Assembly (NCBI RefSeq): GCF_014652415.1
Contig: NZ_BMYT01000001.1
Location: 62,001 to 126,000 of the forward strand
Source of the DNA: Affinundibacterium macrobrachii
GTDB taxonomy: Bacteria; Pseudomonadota; Gammaproteobacteria; Burkholderiales; Burkholderiaceae_D
Direction: 5' to 3'
DNA: 64,000 bases
Shown: positions 38,219 through 48,388 of the stretch, one piece after another
Layout of the letters: every line of letters begins with the position of its first letter
Position numbering within the stretch: position 1 is the stretch's first letter
Notes under the pieces: model-generated
The model's database searches: none
What the model saw: the letters and a program-made list of their open reading frames with translations, nothing else
Told to the model about the DNA's origin: nothing
Translations under genes and position numbers: made by a program

Positions 38219-39460
38219 ATGCGTGGATTAACTTGGCCTCAAATAAAAAACTTGTTTCAATTTGCGAATCGACGCCTTCAAGAGGTTCGTTTGCCACAGG
38301 TTGCTGGGAGCTTGACATTTACTACCGTGTTGGCTCTCGTACCGATACTGACAATTGGTCTTGCAATTTTGACGGCATTTCCATTGTTCACCGATTTCAA
38401 GGCTTCTTTGGAAGCGTATTTTACGCAGAGCTTGATGCCCAAACAGATCTCAACAACGGTGATGGGGTATTTGACTCAATTTGCGACTAAGGCAACTCGA
38501 TTGTCGGCAGTTGGTGGTGTGGTGTTGATGGTCACCGCGGTCGCTACGATGGCGATGATTGATCGTACTTTTAATCAAATATGGCAAGTTAAACGCTCAC
38601 GTCCTTTGGTGCAGCGGATTGTGGTTTATTGGGCGATTGTTACATTGGGGCCATTGCTGATTGGTATTTCGATGAGTGCCACATCGACTTTGTTTACTGC
38701 GACTAATGGATTGATGAAGTCCGTCCCCGTTGTTGGAACGATTTTTTATACTTCAGTATCGATCGCATTCACCACCATTGCTTACACCTTGTTGTATTCG
38801 TCGGTACCGAATCGTCCTGTCGATTGGCGTGATGCTGCTTGGGGTGGTGTGGTTGCCGCGGTTGCCTTTGAAGTTGCAAAACGTTTGTTTGCGATTTTCA
38901 TTAAGCAGTTTCCGACTTACACTGTGATTTATGGTGCATTGGCAGCGGTTCCCATCTTTTTGATTTGGATTTATTTGTCATGGCTAATTACTTTATTTGG
39001 TGCGGTCATTGCGGCATCCTTGCCGGTTGTGAAGTTTGAGCGTTGGTGGCATGTTCCGGTAGCCGGTAGCGCATTTGAAGATGCGATTTCTGTATTGCGA
39101 GTGTTAGCGTCTGCACGTCAGTCTGATGCAGAAGCTGTGGTTGATGTTGTGCAGATTCGTCGCCAGACACGATTTGGTGTGGATGAAATTGAAGGATTGC
39201 TAGAGCGCATGCTAGAAGTCGGCTGGGTCGCAAGAGTATCTTCGGATGTTCCTACTAAAAAACAGGCATGGTGGAAAAAGCATGATGCGGGAGCGGAACG
39301 CTGGATTTTGATCATGAATCCTGCCGCATTTACTTTAGCCGATGTATATCGCCTGTTTGTATTTGATACGAAGGCTGATTCGCCATTAGCAAATCGTGTT
39401 CATCAGGTGATTGGTGATGGCATGTCAGAAAGCCTGTATGAGTATTTTTCATTGAGTTAA
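38219..39460 (+). CDS. YihY family inner-membrane protein
   Basis: 413 residues from the ATG at 38219, chosen over an ATG at 38126 because GGAAG lies 5 bases before it and the family starts near this point. About six membrane helices follow the conserved QVAGSLTFTTVLALVPILTI segment, and DRTFNQIWQVKRSRP and FIKQFPTYTVIYGALAAVPIFLIWIYLSW are typical YihY motifs. The C-terminal ~110 residues are soluble and look like a winged helix. The family was once called ribonuclease BN, a name now assigned to another protein. Function unknown. Confidence 0.9.
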   Translation: MRGLTWPQIKNLFQFANRRLQEVRLPQVAGSLTFTTVLALVPILTIGLAILTAFPLFTDFKASLEAYFTQSLMPKQISTTVMGYLTQFATKATRLSAVGGVVLMVTAVATMAMIDRTFNQIWQVKRSRPLVQRIVVYWAIVTLGPLLIGISMSATSTLFTATNGLMKSVPVVGTIFYTSVSIAFTTIAYTLLYSSVPNRPVDWRDAAWGGVVAAVAFEVAKRLFAIFIKQFPTYTVIYGALAAVPIFLIWIYLSWLITLFGAVIAASLPVVKFERWWHVPVAGSAFEDAISVLRVLASARQSDAEAVVDVVQIRRQTRFGVDEIEGLLERMLEVGWVARVSSDVPTKKQAWWKKHDAGAERWILIMNPAAFTLADVYRLFVFDTKADSPLANRVHQVIGDGMSESLYEYFSLS

Positions 39461-39648
39461 CTTTATTTGGTAATGCTGCACAAAACATACTTTAAATTTG
39501 AATATTCTGCATTGTGAAATCTGCTTTTTACATCGTGAAATTGCATCATGTGCTGCACCATAAAAATATTTCATTCTAAGATAAGTTGTTTCATATCATG
39601 GAATTGCAATTGTAAGTGTTTGATTTTAAATAAATAAATATTTTTCCT

Positions 39649-39666
39649 ATGTCTTATATAAGACAT
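39649..39666. promoter_or_regulatory. Perfect 18-bp palindrome, probable operator for aceA
   Basis: ATGTCTTATATAAGACAT is fully self-complementary. Its last base touches the -35 box of the candidate aceA promoter, a good place for a regulator dimer to bind. I cannot assign the regulator. Confidence 0.65.
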
Positions 39667-39694
39667 TGTTGCGCTGCAATGTTTGTCCTACTAT
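39666..39694 (+). promoter_or_regulatory. Candidate aceA promoter
   Basis: TTGTTG (39666-39671) and TACTAT (39689-39694) with 17 bases between. The start codon is 69 bases downstream. Confidence 0.5.
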
Positions 39695-39762
39695 AGATCT
39701 CAAGGACGAACTCTTTTTAAGCAATTATTTAAAACCGCAGCAATCACTTCAGGAGAAATACC

Positions 39763-41070
39763 ATGACCCAAAAACTCACTCGTGAACAGCAAATCGCTGA
39801 AATCCAAAAAGATTGGGATACCAATCCGCGCTGGAAAGGTATTAAACGCAATTACACTGCAGAAGACGTAGTACGTTTGCGCGGTTCACTGCAAGTCGAA
39901 CACACTATTGCAAAAACAGGTGCGTTGAAATTGTGGGATTTGGTCAATAACGAACCCTTCGTCAACGCACTTGGTGCATTGACCGGTAATCAAGCGATGC
40001 AGCAAGTCAAAGCTGGTTTGAAAGCGATTTACCTCTCTGGTTGGCAGGTCGCTGGCGACGCTAACGTCGCAGGTGAGATGTATCCAGATCAATCCTTGTA
40101 CCCAGCGAACTCTGTTCCTTTAGTCGTTAAGCGCATCAACAATACCTTGACGCGTGCTGATCAAATTCAATGGTCAGAAGGCTCTGGCGATGTTGATTAT
40201 TTCGCGCCTATCGTGGCTGACGCAGAAGCAGGTTTTGGTGGTGTATTGAATGCTTTCGAATTGATGAAAGCGATGATCGAAGCTGGCGCTTCTGGTGTTC
40301 ACTTTGAAGACCAATTAGCTTCTGTGAAAAAATGCGGTCACATGGGCGGCAAGGTATTGGTGCCAACGCGTGAAGCGGTGGAAAAACTGAATGCGGCGCG
40401 TTTAGCGGCAGACGTCATGGGAACTCACACAGTCTTGTTGGCGCGCACCGATGCAGAAGCCGCTGATTTATTGACTTCCGATATCGATGATAACGACAAG
40501 CCATTCTTGACAGGCGAGCGTACCGTGGAAGGCTTTTATAAAACTAAACCAGGTTTGCAGCAATCCATCTCTCGCGGCTTGGCTTATGCTGAGTATGCCG
40601 ACATGATTTGGTGTGAAACAGGTAAACCCGATTTGGCATTTGCAAAAGCGTTTGCTGATGCAATTCACGCTAAGTTCCCAGGTAAATTATTGGCGTACAA
40701 CTGCTCGCCAAGCTTTAACTGGAAAAAGAACTTGGACGATGCAACGATTGCGAAATTCCAAAAAGAATTGGGCGCTATGGGTTACAAATTCCAATTCATT
40801 ACATTGGCAGGTTTCCATGCATTGAACTACGGCATGTTCAACTTGGCACACGGCTACGCACGCCGTCAGATGTCCGCTTTCGTTGAGTTGCAGGAAGCTG
40901 AATTCGCAGCAGCAGAGAAAGGATTTACCGCGGTCAAACATCAACGTGAAGTCGGTACTGGTTATTTTGATGCGGTGACACAAGTGATCCAACAAGGCCA
41001 ATCATCAACTACGGCTTTGCATGGCTCTACTGAGGATGAGCAATTCTTTGATGCTAAGAAGGTTGCTTAA
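39763..41070 (+). CDS. aceA: Isocitrate lyase
   Basis: 435 residues. KKCGHMGGK (189-197) carries the catalytic Cys191. [31 protein letters not shown] (metal site) and the C-terminal active-site closing segments ([18 protein letters not shown]) are as in the enterobacterial enzyme. It splits isocitrate into glyoxylate and succinate for growth on acetate or fatty acids. It is a single gene with its own promoter, operator-like palindrome and terminator. Malate synthase is not in this window. Confidence 0.97.
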   Translation: MTQKLTREQQIAEIQKDWDTNPRWKGIKRNYTAEDVVRLRGSLQVEHTIAKTGALKLWDLVNNEPFVNALGALTGNQAMQQVKAGLKAIYLSGWQVAGDANVAGEMYPDQSLYPANSVPLVVKRINNTLTRADQIQWSEGSGDVDYFAPIVADAEAGFGGVLNAFELMKAMIEAGASGVHFEDQLASVKKCGHMGGKVLVPTREAVEKLNAARLAADVMGTHTVLLARTDAEAADLLTSDIDDNDKPFLTGERTVEGFYKTKPGLQQSISRGLAYAEYADMIWCETGKPDLAFAKAFADAIHAKFPGKLLAYNCSPSFNWKKNLDDATIAKFQKELGAMGYKFQFITLAGFHALNYGMFNLAHGYARRQMSAFVELQEAEFAAAEKGFTAVKHQREVGTGYFDAVTQVIQQGQSSTTALHGSTEDEQFFDAKKVA

Positions 41071-41115
41071 GCTTGATTGTGATTTATTTTGAAGTTGTGA
41101 AAGTTTGAAATAAGG

Positions 41116-41145
41116 CGGCTACATTGAAAAATGTAGCCGTTTTTT
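41116..41145 (+). terminator. Terminator after aceA
   Basis: CGGCTACAT (41116-41124) pairs with ATGTAGCCG (41131-41139), followed by six T. Confidence 0.9.
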
Positions 41146-41240
41146 CTTTTATTGGCGGGAAGTGGACTCGAAAAGAGGTGTGATAGGTTAGTATTCAATT
41201 ACCAAATAATTGACTGACCCACTTGTAAAGATGGTGTTTT

Positions 41241-41924
41241 ATGCTGTTGCTTAGAAATACTCGAATAAAAATTTGTGGAATTACACGGCTAGACGATTTG
41301 CATGCAGCCATAGATGCTGGCGCCGATGCACTCGGTTTTGTATTTTATCCACCCAGTCCACGCTATTTATCACCCGAAGCCGCAGCGCCTTTAATTGCGG
41401 CAATGCCACCATTCGTAACCTCGGTCGGCTTGTTCGTTAATGCTAGTCTCGAAGAGATCCAAGTGGTTATCGCGCAAGCGCCTATTCAATTATTGCAATT
41501 TCACGGTGACGAATCTGCGGAGGAATGTCATCGTCTTGCTAGTGCAGTGAACCGGCCATTTATCCGTGCTTTTCGGGTAAAACCTGACACAAGCGCGGCA
41601 GATTTGTTAGAATGGGAAGCGCAATACAAAGCAATTAGTCCCTTATTTCAAGGATTGTTGCTCGATACTTTCGTAGATAGTTTCGGTGGTAGTGGAAAGG
41701 TTTTTGATTGGTTTCTCATCCCAAAAGAGCTCGCGCCTCGGGTCGTTTTAAGTGGTGGCTTGAGCGTACAAAACGCGACTGACGCAGTCGTGCGGGTACG
41801 GCCGTTTGCAGTTGACATCAGCAGTGGTGTTGAATTGTCAAAAGGCATTAAGGATGTGGCAAAAATACGGTCATTTGTGCAAGCAGTGCGCTTGGCCGAT
41901 AGCATGCCAGACAATGAAAAATAG
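41241..41924 (+). CDS. trpF: Phosphoribosylanthranilate isomerase
   Basis: 227 residues. [12 protein letters not shown] (9-20) carries the catalytic Cys, [15 protein letters not shown] the phosphate loop, LQFHGDES the next strand, LLDTF the catalytic Asp, and VVLSGGL and DISSGVE the final phosphate sites. It isomerises PRA to CdRP in tryptophan synthesis. trpB starts 17 bases after its stop. Standalone trpF before trpBA is the normal betaproteobacterial arrangement. Confidence 0.95.
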   Translation: MLLLRNTRIKICGITRLDDLHAAIDAGADALGFVFYPPSPRYLSPEAAAPLIAAMPPFVTSVGLFVNASLEEIQVVIAQAPIQLLQFHGDESAEECHRLASAVNRPFIRAFRVKPDTSAADLLEWEAQYKAISPLFQGLLLDTFVDSFGGSGKVFDWFLIPKELAPRVVLSGGLSVQNATDAVVRVRPFAVDISSGVELSKGIKDVAKIRSFVQAVRLADSMPDNEK

Positions 41925-41941
41925 TTTTCCAAGGAATTCTC

Positions 41942-43234
41942 ATGAAAGAATTATCTTCTCTCGACGCTCACAATAATGGATTGTTTGGGCGTCAATCAGT
42001 GGGCGCACAAGCGCCAACCGCAATTTACCATTCAGCTACTTATAATTATCCCGATGCCCGTGGTCATTTTGGTATGTATGGTGGCACTTTTGTTTCTGAA
42101 ACCTTAACGCATGCCTTGAATGAATTAAAAGAGGCGTATGCCAAGTTTCAACACGACCCTGCATTTTTAGAAGAATTTCGTTACGAGCTCAAACACTTCG
42201 TTGGACGTCCATCACCGATTTATCATGCCAAGCGTTGGTCTGAAACGATGGGCGGCGCTCAGATTTATTTTAAACGCGAAGATTTGAATCATACCGGTGC
42301 GCATAAAATCAATAACGTTATCGGCCAAGCATTGTTGGCGAAACGCATGGGTAAGCCGCGTGTGATTGCCGAGACTGGCGCTGGCCAACATGGCGTGGCG
42401 ACTGCGACAATTTGTGCGCGGTTTGGTCTGGAGTGCGTGGTGTACATGGGCTCAGAAGACGTCAAACGTCAGGCGCAAAATGTGTATCGCATGAAGCTAT
42501 TAGGTGCGACTGTTGTGCCAGTTGAATCTGGATCTAAAACATTGAAAGATGCGTTAAACGAAGCGATGCGTGATTGGGTCGCGAATGTTGATAACACCTT
42601 CTACATTATCGGTACCGTCGCGGGACCGCATCCTTATCCAATGATGGTGCGTGATTTTCAATCGGTGATTGGCGAAGAATGTTTATGGCAGATGCCCGAA
42701 GTTGCAGGTCGTCAGCCGGATGTCGTCACTGCATGTGTGGGTGGTGGTTCGAACGCAATGGGAATTTTTTATCCTTACATCGATTTGAAAGAAGTGCAGT
42801 TGATTGGTGTCGAGGCGGCGGGTGAGGGCTTGGAAACAGGAAAACATTCTGCATCTTTAACGGCTGGCTCACCCGGTGTTTTGCACGGCAATCGTACTTA
42901 TTTAATGCAAGATGCGAATGGGCAAGTGATTGAGACTCATTCGGTTTCTGCTGGTCTCGATTATCCAGGGGTTGGTCCAGAGCATGCGTGGCTCAAAGAC
43001 TCTGGTCGTGCGCAATATGCCACGATTACCGATGAGGAAGCGCTCAAGGCGTTTCATGATTGTTGTCGGATCGAAGGCATTATTCCCGCATTGGAATCTA
43101 GTCATGCATTAGCCTATGCTGCGAAGTTGGCGGCAACTTTGCCAAAAGATAAAATTGTCTTGGCAAACTTGTCAGGTCGCGGTGACAAAGATATGCATAC
43201 CGTTGCAGAACGTGCTGGCTTGAAGTTTTACTGA
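41942..43234 (+). CDS. trpB: Tryptophan synthase beta chain
   Basis: 430 residues. [15 protein letters not shown] begins the conserved part near residue 41, so about 35 extra residues precede it; some may not be translated, but GGAATTCTC before the ATG is only a modest ribosome site. HTGAHKINN carries the PLP lysine Lys122. [10 protein letters not shown] binds PLP phosphate and [11 protein letters not shown] closes the protein. It joins indole and serine. trpA follows after an unusually long gap of 141 bases containing a hairpin. Confidence 0.96.
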   Translation: MKELSSLDAHNNGLFGRQSVGAQAPTAIYHSATYNYPDARGHFGMYGGTFVSETLTHALNELKEAYAKFQHDPAFLEEFRYELKHFVGRPSPIYHAKRWSETMGGAQIYFKREDLNHTGAHKINNVIGQALLAKRMGKPRVIAETGAGQHGVATATICARFGLECVVYMGSEDVKRQAQNVYRMKLLGATVVPVESGSKTLKDALNEAMRDWVANVDNTFYIIGTVAGPHPYPMMVRDFQSVIGEECLWQMPEVAGRQPDVVTACVGGGSNAMGIFYPYIDLKEVQLIGVEAAGEGLETGKHSASLTAGSPGVLHGNRTYLMQDANGQVIETHSVSAGLDYPGVGPEHAWLKDSGRAQYATITDEEALKAFHDCCRIEGIIPALESSHALAYAAKLAATLPKDKIVLANLSGRGDKDMHTVAERAGLKFY

Positions 43235-43287
43235 TCAAGTGCGCAAGCTAATAAATACAGCGTGAATTTCTGCATTCAAAAAAGCCA

Positions 43288-43328
43288 AGTACCGCATATG
43301 ACGAATGAAATTCGTTGATGCCGGTACT
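43288..43328. repeat. Bulged hairpin between trpB and trpA
   Basis: AGTACCGCAT (43288-43297) pairs with ATGCCGGTACT (43318-43328) with one bulge, enclosing ACGAAT-GAA-ATTCGT (43301-43315). AAGC and GCTT extend it slightly outward. There is no T-run. Confidence 0.75.
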
Positions 43329-43375
43329 GTGCTTCCCAATTAACTTCTACTTATTGAAGATGGATAGCAAACACT

Positions 43376-44173
43376 ATGTCCCGAATTCAAACATGTTTGA
43401 CCGCATTGGCGGCAAAAAATAAAAAAGGCCTGATTCCATTTATTACCGCAGGCGATCCAGATCCAGAATTAACTTTGCCGTTGATGCATGCTCTAGTCGA
43501 AGGTGGCGCCGATATTATTGAGTTGGGTGTGCCGTTCTCAGATCCTATGGCGGATGGTCCGGTGATTCAACGAGCATCCGAACGCGCTCTGCTGAAAGGT
43601 GTAGGATTGCGTGATGTGTTAGCAATCGTGAAGCAATTTCGCGAAACCAACCAAGTGACTCCGGTGGTCTTGATGGGCTATGCCAATCCGATAGAGCGCA
43701 TGGGGCAAGAGCAATTCATTCAAGTCGCTGCAGATGTTGGGGTCGATGGCGTGTTGGTGGTTGATTATCCGCCAGAAGAGTGCGAATACTTTGCCGAGAA
43801 TATGCATAAAAATGGCATGGATACAATTTTCCTATTGGCCCCTACCTCGACCGATGAGCGCATCGCACAAGTTGGAAAAATTGCGACTGGCTATGTGTAT
43901 TATGTTTCGTTAAAAGGCGTAACAGGCTCCGGAGCTTTGGATTTGGATGCTGTCGCGGCAATGATTCCCCGCATTAAAAAGCATGTCAATGTACCGGTTG
44001 GTGTCGGTTTCGGAATTCGTGATGGCGTCACGGCAAAGGCGATTTCGTCAGTGTCGGATGCGGTCGTGATTGGTTCGAGAATTATTCAAGAACTGGAAAA
44101 TACCCCGAGAGAGCAAGCTGTATCAGCGGTGCGGCAATTTATGTCTGAGATTCGTCAGGCTCTTGATGATTGA
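43376..44173 (+). CDS. trpA: Tryptophan synthase alpha chain
   Basis: 265 residues. [19 protein letters not shown] carries the catalytic Glu49 and Asp60; [22 protein letters not shown] and [10 protein letters not shown] are the remaining TIM-barrel signatures. It cleaves indole-glycerol phosphate and feeds indole to TrpB. It is separated from trpB by a hairpin-bearing gap, so it may have its own translation control. Confidence 0.96.
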   Translation: MSRIQTCLTALAAKNKKGLIPFITAGDPDPELTLPLMHALVEGGADIIELGVPFSDPMADGPVIQRASERALLKGVGLRDVLAIVKQFRETNQVTPVVLMGYANPIERMGQEQFIQVAADVGVDGVLVVDYPPEECEYFAENMHKNGMDTIFLLAPTSTDERIAQVGKIATGYVYYVSLKGVTGSGALDLDAVAAMIPRIKKHVNVPVGVGFGIRDGVTAKAISSVSDAVVIGSRIIQELENTPREQAVSAVRQFMSEIRQALDD

Positions 44174-44294
44174 ATATGATCGATGTTATTGAATTTGCAT
44201 TATTTGTAAATTTTCAGTAAAGACTATGCAAGTCTATGCAAATTCAAGCACCTGAGATCGAGTCAGATTTCGTTGTTGAATAGTTATCTGAGTC

Positions 44295-44353
44295 GCAATT
44301 GGCGCCGAAATAGAATAGAATACGCGCCAATTGCAGCATTCCACGAAGAATGC
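44295..44353 (+). promoter_or_regulatory. Two adjacent hairpins in the accD leader
   Basis: GCAATTGGCGC (44295-44305) pairs perfectly with GCGCCAATTGC (44324-44334). GCATTC (44336-44341) then pairs with GAATGC (44348-44353). Neither has a T-run, and accD starts 48 bases on. Confidence 0.5.
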
Positions 44354-44401
44354 GCCCCCGTTTGATGTCATAAATCATCAAGCAGATATGAGGAGAGAAC
44401 T

Positions 44402-45274
44402 ATGAGTTGGTTAGAGAAATTACTTCCCCCACGTATTCAACGCTCTGAGACGGCAAACCGCCGTTCTATGCCAGAAGGTTTATGGGTTAAATGTCCATCT
44501 TGTGAAGCCGTTTTATATCGTTCTGATTTAGAAGCAAATGTGCATGTTTGTTCAAAATGTGATCACCATTTACGTATCAGTGCACGTGAGCGTCTTGATG
44601 CTTTGCTGGACACAGGTGGTCGCTACGAAATCGGTCAAGAAGTTGTTCCTGTCGATACTCTAAAGTTTAAAGACAGTAAAAAATATCCAGAGCGCTTGAA
44701 AGATGCGATGGATAGCACGAATGAAACTGATGCACTCGTTGTCATGGGTGGTTCAATTATGTCGGTTCCTGCTGTCGTTGCCTGCTTTGAATTTGGATTC
44801 ATGGGCGGTTCTATGGGATCGGTTGTTGGTGAGCGATTTGTGCGTGGTGTACAAACTGCTTTAGAGCAAAAAGTACCATTTATTTGTTTCACCGCGACTG
44901 GTGGCGCGCGTATGCAAGAAGGCTTGTTGTCTTTGATGCAGATGGCTAAAACGACGGCGATGTTGACTAAACTCTCCGAGAAAAAATTACCATTCATTTC
45001 TGTTTTGACTGATCCAACGATGGGTGGTGTTTCCGCTTCCTTCGCCTTCATGGGGGATGTTGTGATTGCTGAGCCAAAAGCATTGATCGGATTTGCTGGT
45101 CCACGCGTAATTGAGAACACCGTGCGTGAAAAGCTCCCAGAAGGTTTCCAACGTGCAGAATTTTTACTGCAAAAAGGTGCTGTTGATATGGTGGTTGATC
45201 GCCGTAAGTTGCGGGAGGAGTTGGCACGTTTAATGGCGCTTTTACAAAATCAGCCTGTCGAAGCGGTCTCTTAA
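44402..45274 (+). CDS. accD: Acetyl-CoA carboxylase carboxyltransferase beta subunit
   Basis: 290 residues. Cys31, Cys34, Cys50 and Cys53 (CPSC...CSKC) form the zinc ribbon. [19 protein letters not shown] and [16 protein letters not shown] are the crotonase-fold acetyl-CoA and biotin contacts. With AccA it moves carboxyl from biotin to acetyl-CoA, making the malonyl-CoA used by the fab genes elsewhere in this window. The ribosome site AGGAGAG precedes the ATG. A terminator separates it from folC. Confidence 0.97.
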   Translation: MSWLEKLLPPRIQRSETANRRSMPEGLWVKCPSCEAVLYRSDLEANVHVCSKCDHHLRISARERLDALLDTGGRYEIGQEVVPVDTLKFKDSKKYPERLKDAMDSTNETDALVVMGGSIMSVPAVVACFEFGFMGGSMGSVVGERFVRGVQTALEQKVPFICFTATGGARMQEGLLSLMQMAKTTAMLTKLSEKKLPFISVLTDPTMGGVSASFAFMGDVVIAEPKALIGFAGPRVIENTVREKLPEGFQRAEFLLQKGAVDMVVDRRKLREELARLMALLQNQPVEAVS

Positions 45275-45291
45275 GTCCAAACCCTTGTTAG

Positions 45292-45336
45292 AGCCTGAAG
45301 AAATTTGCTTATTCGGCAAAATCTTCAGGCTTTTTT
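45292..45336 (+). terminator. Terminator after accD
   Basis: AGCCTGAAGA (45292-45301) pairs with TCTTCAGGCT (45322-45331), followed by T-residues to 45336. Confidence 0.88.
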
Positions 45337-45373
45337 ATTTTTCAGTGTCTTAGAAATATAAAGCAAAATTAAT

Positions 45374-46678
45374 ATGACCAGTTCCAGTATTGCAGCCTTA
45401 CCTACCACTTTGCCTGCTTGGTTGTCAGTGTTAGAAACACGTCACTCGAAAGAGATTGATATGGGGTTAGACCGTGTATCACAAGTCAAACAGCAATTAG
45501 ATATTTGTTTTGGTTGCCCAGTGATTATGGTTGCCGGAACTAATGGTAAAGGTTCGACCTGTGCAATGCTGGAGGCTATATTAATGCAGGCTGGCTATCG
45601 TGTCGGTTTGTACAGTAAGCCGCATTTTTTGGACTTTAATGAACGTGCTCGAATTAATGGCATTCCTGTCGCTGATGAGCTATTTGTGAGCGTTTTTGAG
45701 CAAGTAGAGAATGCGCGTGGTAATACGTCTCTTACTTATTTCGAGTTCACAACCTTGGCGATTTGTAAGCTATTGGCGGAGGCTCCACTTGATGTTGTTA
45801 TCTTAGAAGTCGGTTTGGGTGGACGTTTGGATGCAGTCAACGTGATCGACGCGGATGTCTCGATTGTGACGAGTGTCGATATTGATCATGTTGACTACCT
45901 TGGTGATACGCGAGAAAAAATTGGATTTGAAAAAGCGGGAATTTTTCGAACTGGTAAAGTCGCGATTTGTAGTGATCCTCAACCGCCGCAAAGCTTGATT
46001 GAACATGCCAATAAAATCGGCGCGGATCTACGTTTATTTGGTCGTGATTTCAATTACAACGGTGACAAACAACAATGGAATTTTGGTGGTCGCGAGCAAC
46101 GGCGTAATTCTCTCGCTTACCCAAGTCTGCGCGGAGCAAATCAATTGCTGAATGCGTCGGCTGTCCTCGCTGCATTAGAAGCCTTACGTCACCAGCTTCC
46201 TGTCGGTGCGCAGGAAGTAAGAACGGGTTTAGTGATGGTGGATTTGCCGGGTCGATTCCAAGTGCTGCCCGGACGTCCAACGGTCGTGCTAGATGTTGCG
46301 CACAATCCGCACGCGGCAGCAACACTGGCGCAAAATCTCGATAATATGGGCTTCCACGCCTACACCTACGCAGTGTTTGGTTCGATGTTGGATAAAGATA
46401 TTGCTGGTGTGATTTCTCACATGCAAAGCAAAGTGGATCATTGGTGTGTTTGTGATCTGCCATTACCACGGGCTGCGTCCTCAGATCATTTGGTCGGTGC
46501 ATTGAAAGATGCAGGCGTGCAAGAAGATCAAGAACATAGTGTGCAAAAATTCAATAGTCCAGAAGATGCATATATGTTTGCAATCAGCAAAGCGGGGGAA
46601 AATGATAGAATAGTGGTCTTCGGTTCGTTTTTGACAGTAGCAGGTGTCATGCGAGCTAGAAGAAACGCTCAATCCTAA
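45374..46678 (+). CDS. folC: Folylpolyglutamate / dihydrofolate synthase
   Basis: 434 residues of the Mur ligase family. VAGTNGKGST (53-62) is the P-loop, YSKPHFLDFNERARING binds folate, EVGLGGRLDAVNVID and SVDIDHVDYLG bind metal and ATP, and DVAHNPHAA begins the C-terminal domain. It adds glutamate to dihydropteroate and folates, downstream of FolP. It starts the folC-SPOR-cvpA-purF run found in many proteobacteria. Confidence 0.95.
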   Translation: MTSSSIAALPTTLPAWLSVLETRHSKEIDMGLDRVSQVKQQLDICFGCPVIMVAGTNGKGSTCAMLEAILMQAGYRVGLYSKPHFLDFNERARINGIPVADELFVSVFEQVENARGNTSLTYFEFTTLAICKLLAEAPLDVVILEVGLGGRLDAVNVIDADVSIVTSVDIDHVDYLGDTREKIGFEKAGIFRTGKVAICSDPQPPQSLIEHANKIGADLRLFGRDFNYNGDKQQWNFGGREQRRNSLAYPSLRGANQLLNASAVLAALEALRHQLPVGAQEVRTGLVMVDLPGRFQVLPGRPTVVLDVAHNPHAAATLAQNLDNMGFHAYTYAVFGSMLDKDIAGVISHMQSKVDHWCVCDLPLPRAASSDHLVGALKDAGVQEDQEHSVQKFNSPEDAYMFAISKAGENDRIVVFGSFLTVAGVMRARRNAQS

Positions 46679-46705
46679 GCGACCTACCAAAGAAAATTAT
46701 TTGCT

Positions 46706-47761
46706 ATGAGCCTAGACTCGCTATTTAAGCAAAATAACAAGAAAAATAATGACGCTGAATTCACCGACGATGTGAGTGGTGAATATCGATCACGCGCCGA
46801 AGAAGATAGTTTAAACGCCTCTGAATCCTCTGGACGCACGCAAAGTAAATCGGCGAGATCCAATAAACGTGCAGCGAATACGTTAAATACACGTAAAAAT
46901 CATTCCGATGATCATGCTTTACCAGAAAAAAAACGCGCGCGTCGTCGCCTTATTGGTGCTGTAGCACTGGTTTTGGCTGCTGTGATTGGTTTGCCTATGG
47001 TGTTCGATTCAGAGCCAAAACAAACCGCGCCGCAGATTGCGATAGAAATTCCTTCCAAAGATGAGCTCTTACCTAAATCTCCAGTAGTAAATTCTCCGAC
47101 TACAGAGCCATCTAAAATTCTGAATCAAAGTATTGATCAGTCAGAAGAGGTTATTCAGGCAGTTACAGCTCCTGTGCAAAGTGCTAAGCCAGACGCGACC
47201 TCAAGCGATACCCGTCAAGTTGTTGGTGTCGATTCGCAAGCTAAGACTGTTGTCGCTGCAAATGGAAAGCAGGTTGATAAGAAAGTCGACGTGACGACTG
47301 CAACCAATGCAAACACAGCGACTGCAGCGAATAAAGTGGTCGCAACTCAGCCACCCACCAAGCCTGCCTTAGAAAATAACAAAAAGCCTGAAGTAAAAGC
47401 AGAGCCCAAAAAAGAAAATCAAGACGATGCAGCGAAAGCACTTGCTTTATTAGAAGGACGCGCCGTTCCTGAGGAGTTGGCTAAAGCGGACGCAAAAAAC
47501 GACAGCAAAGGAAACAAGCTTGATAACCCAGCTGGTTCTTTCGTCATTCAAGTGGCAGCTTTAAATTCCGCCGCAAAAATAAAAGAGTTACAAGCAAAGT
47601 TGAAAGCGGCGAATATTAATTCGTATACGCAAAAAGTAATTACGAAAAATGGTGAAGTTAGTCGCATCCGGGTCGGTCCTTTTGCTAATAAAGCCGAAGC
47701 CGAAAAAATGCGCGCGAAATTAGTGAAGATAGGTTTGAGTGGTTCTTTGATACCTAATTAA
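46706..47761 (+). CDS. SPOR domain protein (DedD-like)
   Basis: 351 residues. A polar N-terminal part (1-80) rich in Asn, Ser and Lys is followed by one membrane helix (about 81-100, RLIGAVALVLAAVIGLPMVF), a long Ala/Lys/Thr/Pro linker and a C-terminal SPOR domain (about 277-351, SFVIQVAALNSAAKIKELQ to VGPFANKAEAEKMR). SPOR domains bind denuded septal peptidoglycan, so a role at the division site as in E. coli DedD is likely. Its place between folC and cvpA is the dedD position. Confidence 0.9.
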   Translation: MSLDSLFKQNNKKNNDAEFTDDVSGEYRSRAEEDSLNASESSGRTQSKSARSNKRAANTLNTRKNHSDDHALPEKKRARRRLIGAVALVLAAVIGLPMVFDSEPKQTAPQIAIEIPSKDELLPKSPVVNSPTTEPSKILNQSIDQSEEVIQAVTAPVQSAKPDATSSDTRQVVGVDSQAKTVVAANGKQVDKKVDVTTATNANTATAANKVVATQPPTKPALENNKKPEVKAEPKKENQDDAAKALALLEGRAVPEELAKADAKNDSKGNKLDNPAGSFVIQVAALNSAAKIKELQAKLKAANINSYTQKVITKNGEVSRIRVGPFANKAEAEKMRAKLVKIGLSGSLIPN

Positions 47762-47847
47762 TGAAGAGTCTTCTGAAACCTCGTAATACGCTTTTAATTG
47801 AAACTTGATGTTCGACTTTTTGATCGACTTTTTTTGCAGATAGATTC

Positions 47848-48336
47848 GTGACTTTATTTGATTACATCGTTTTATTTATCATTATTTGCTCCGTGGTGAT
47901 AAGCACTTTACGCGGTTTGATTAAGGAAATTTTGTCTTTGATCAGTTGGATTGTCGCATTGGTGGTAGCGAATGCGTTTGGTGCGACGGTAGCAAATTGG
48001 TTGCCAGATGTGATCCCTGGACAACTGAGTCGAATGATTGTGGCTTTTCTTGCCTTGTTTATTGGTGTGCGTTTGTTGATGGCTTTATTGATGCGCGCAG
48101 TGGATGCCATGATTAAGGCAAGTGGATTAAGTTTAGCTGATCGTGGATTGGGTGGTTTGTTTGGCTTGGCACGTGGCTGCGTGATTGTGATGGCGATGGT
48201 CTTGGTTTGTGGCATGACCGCGATTCCACAACAAGCATTTTGGAAAGACGCATTGTTAAGCCCCGTTGCGGTTAGCGCTGTGCGAACTGTGATGCCATTC
48301 TTACCCGGCTCCGTGACTCAGCACGTGAGACTGTAA
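47848..48336 (+). CDS. cvpA: CvpA family membrane protein
   Basis: 162 residues, GTG start. Four hydrophobic helices are visible, starting TLFDYIVLFIIICSVVISTLRGLIKEILSLISWIVA, the family signature. E. coli CvpA is needed for colicin V production and tolerance of bile salts. It sits just before purF, as in E. coli. Inner membrane; molecular activity unknown. Confidence 0.92.
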   Translation: MTLFDYIVLFIIICSVVISTLRGLIKEILSLISWIVALVVANAFGATVANWLPDVIPGQLSRMIVAFLALFIGVRLLMALLMRAVDAMIKASGLSLADRGLGGLFGLARGCVIVMAMVLVCGMTAIPQQAFWKDALLSPVAVSAVRTVMPFLPGSVTQHVRL

Positions 48337-48388
48337 AACTATAGTTTTGTTTGTTTTATTTTTATTTCGTTTTTTTTAGGAGTCCACC

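Larger units (their letters stand above)
39461..39762. promoter_or_regulatory. aceA control region
   Basis: 302 bases. It holds an 18-bp palindrome (39649-39666), an overlapping promoter candidate (39666-39694) and a ribosome site CAGGAGA 7 bases before aceA. The first half is AT-rich with two copies of TGCTGCAC (near 39475 and 39551) and no other clear element. Confidence 0.6.

Noticed and set aside
41942-42060. Possible later start for trpB
   Set aside because: Extra N-terminal residues are common in betaproteobacterial TrpB and the next in-frame ATG lies inside the conserved part.
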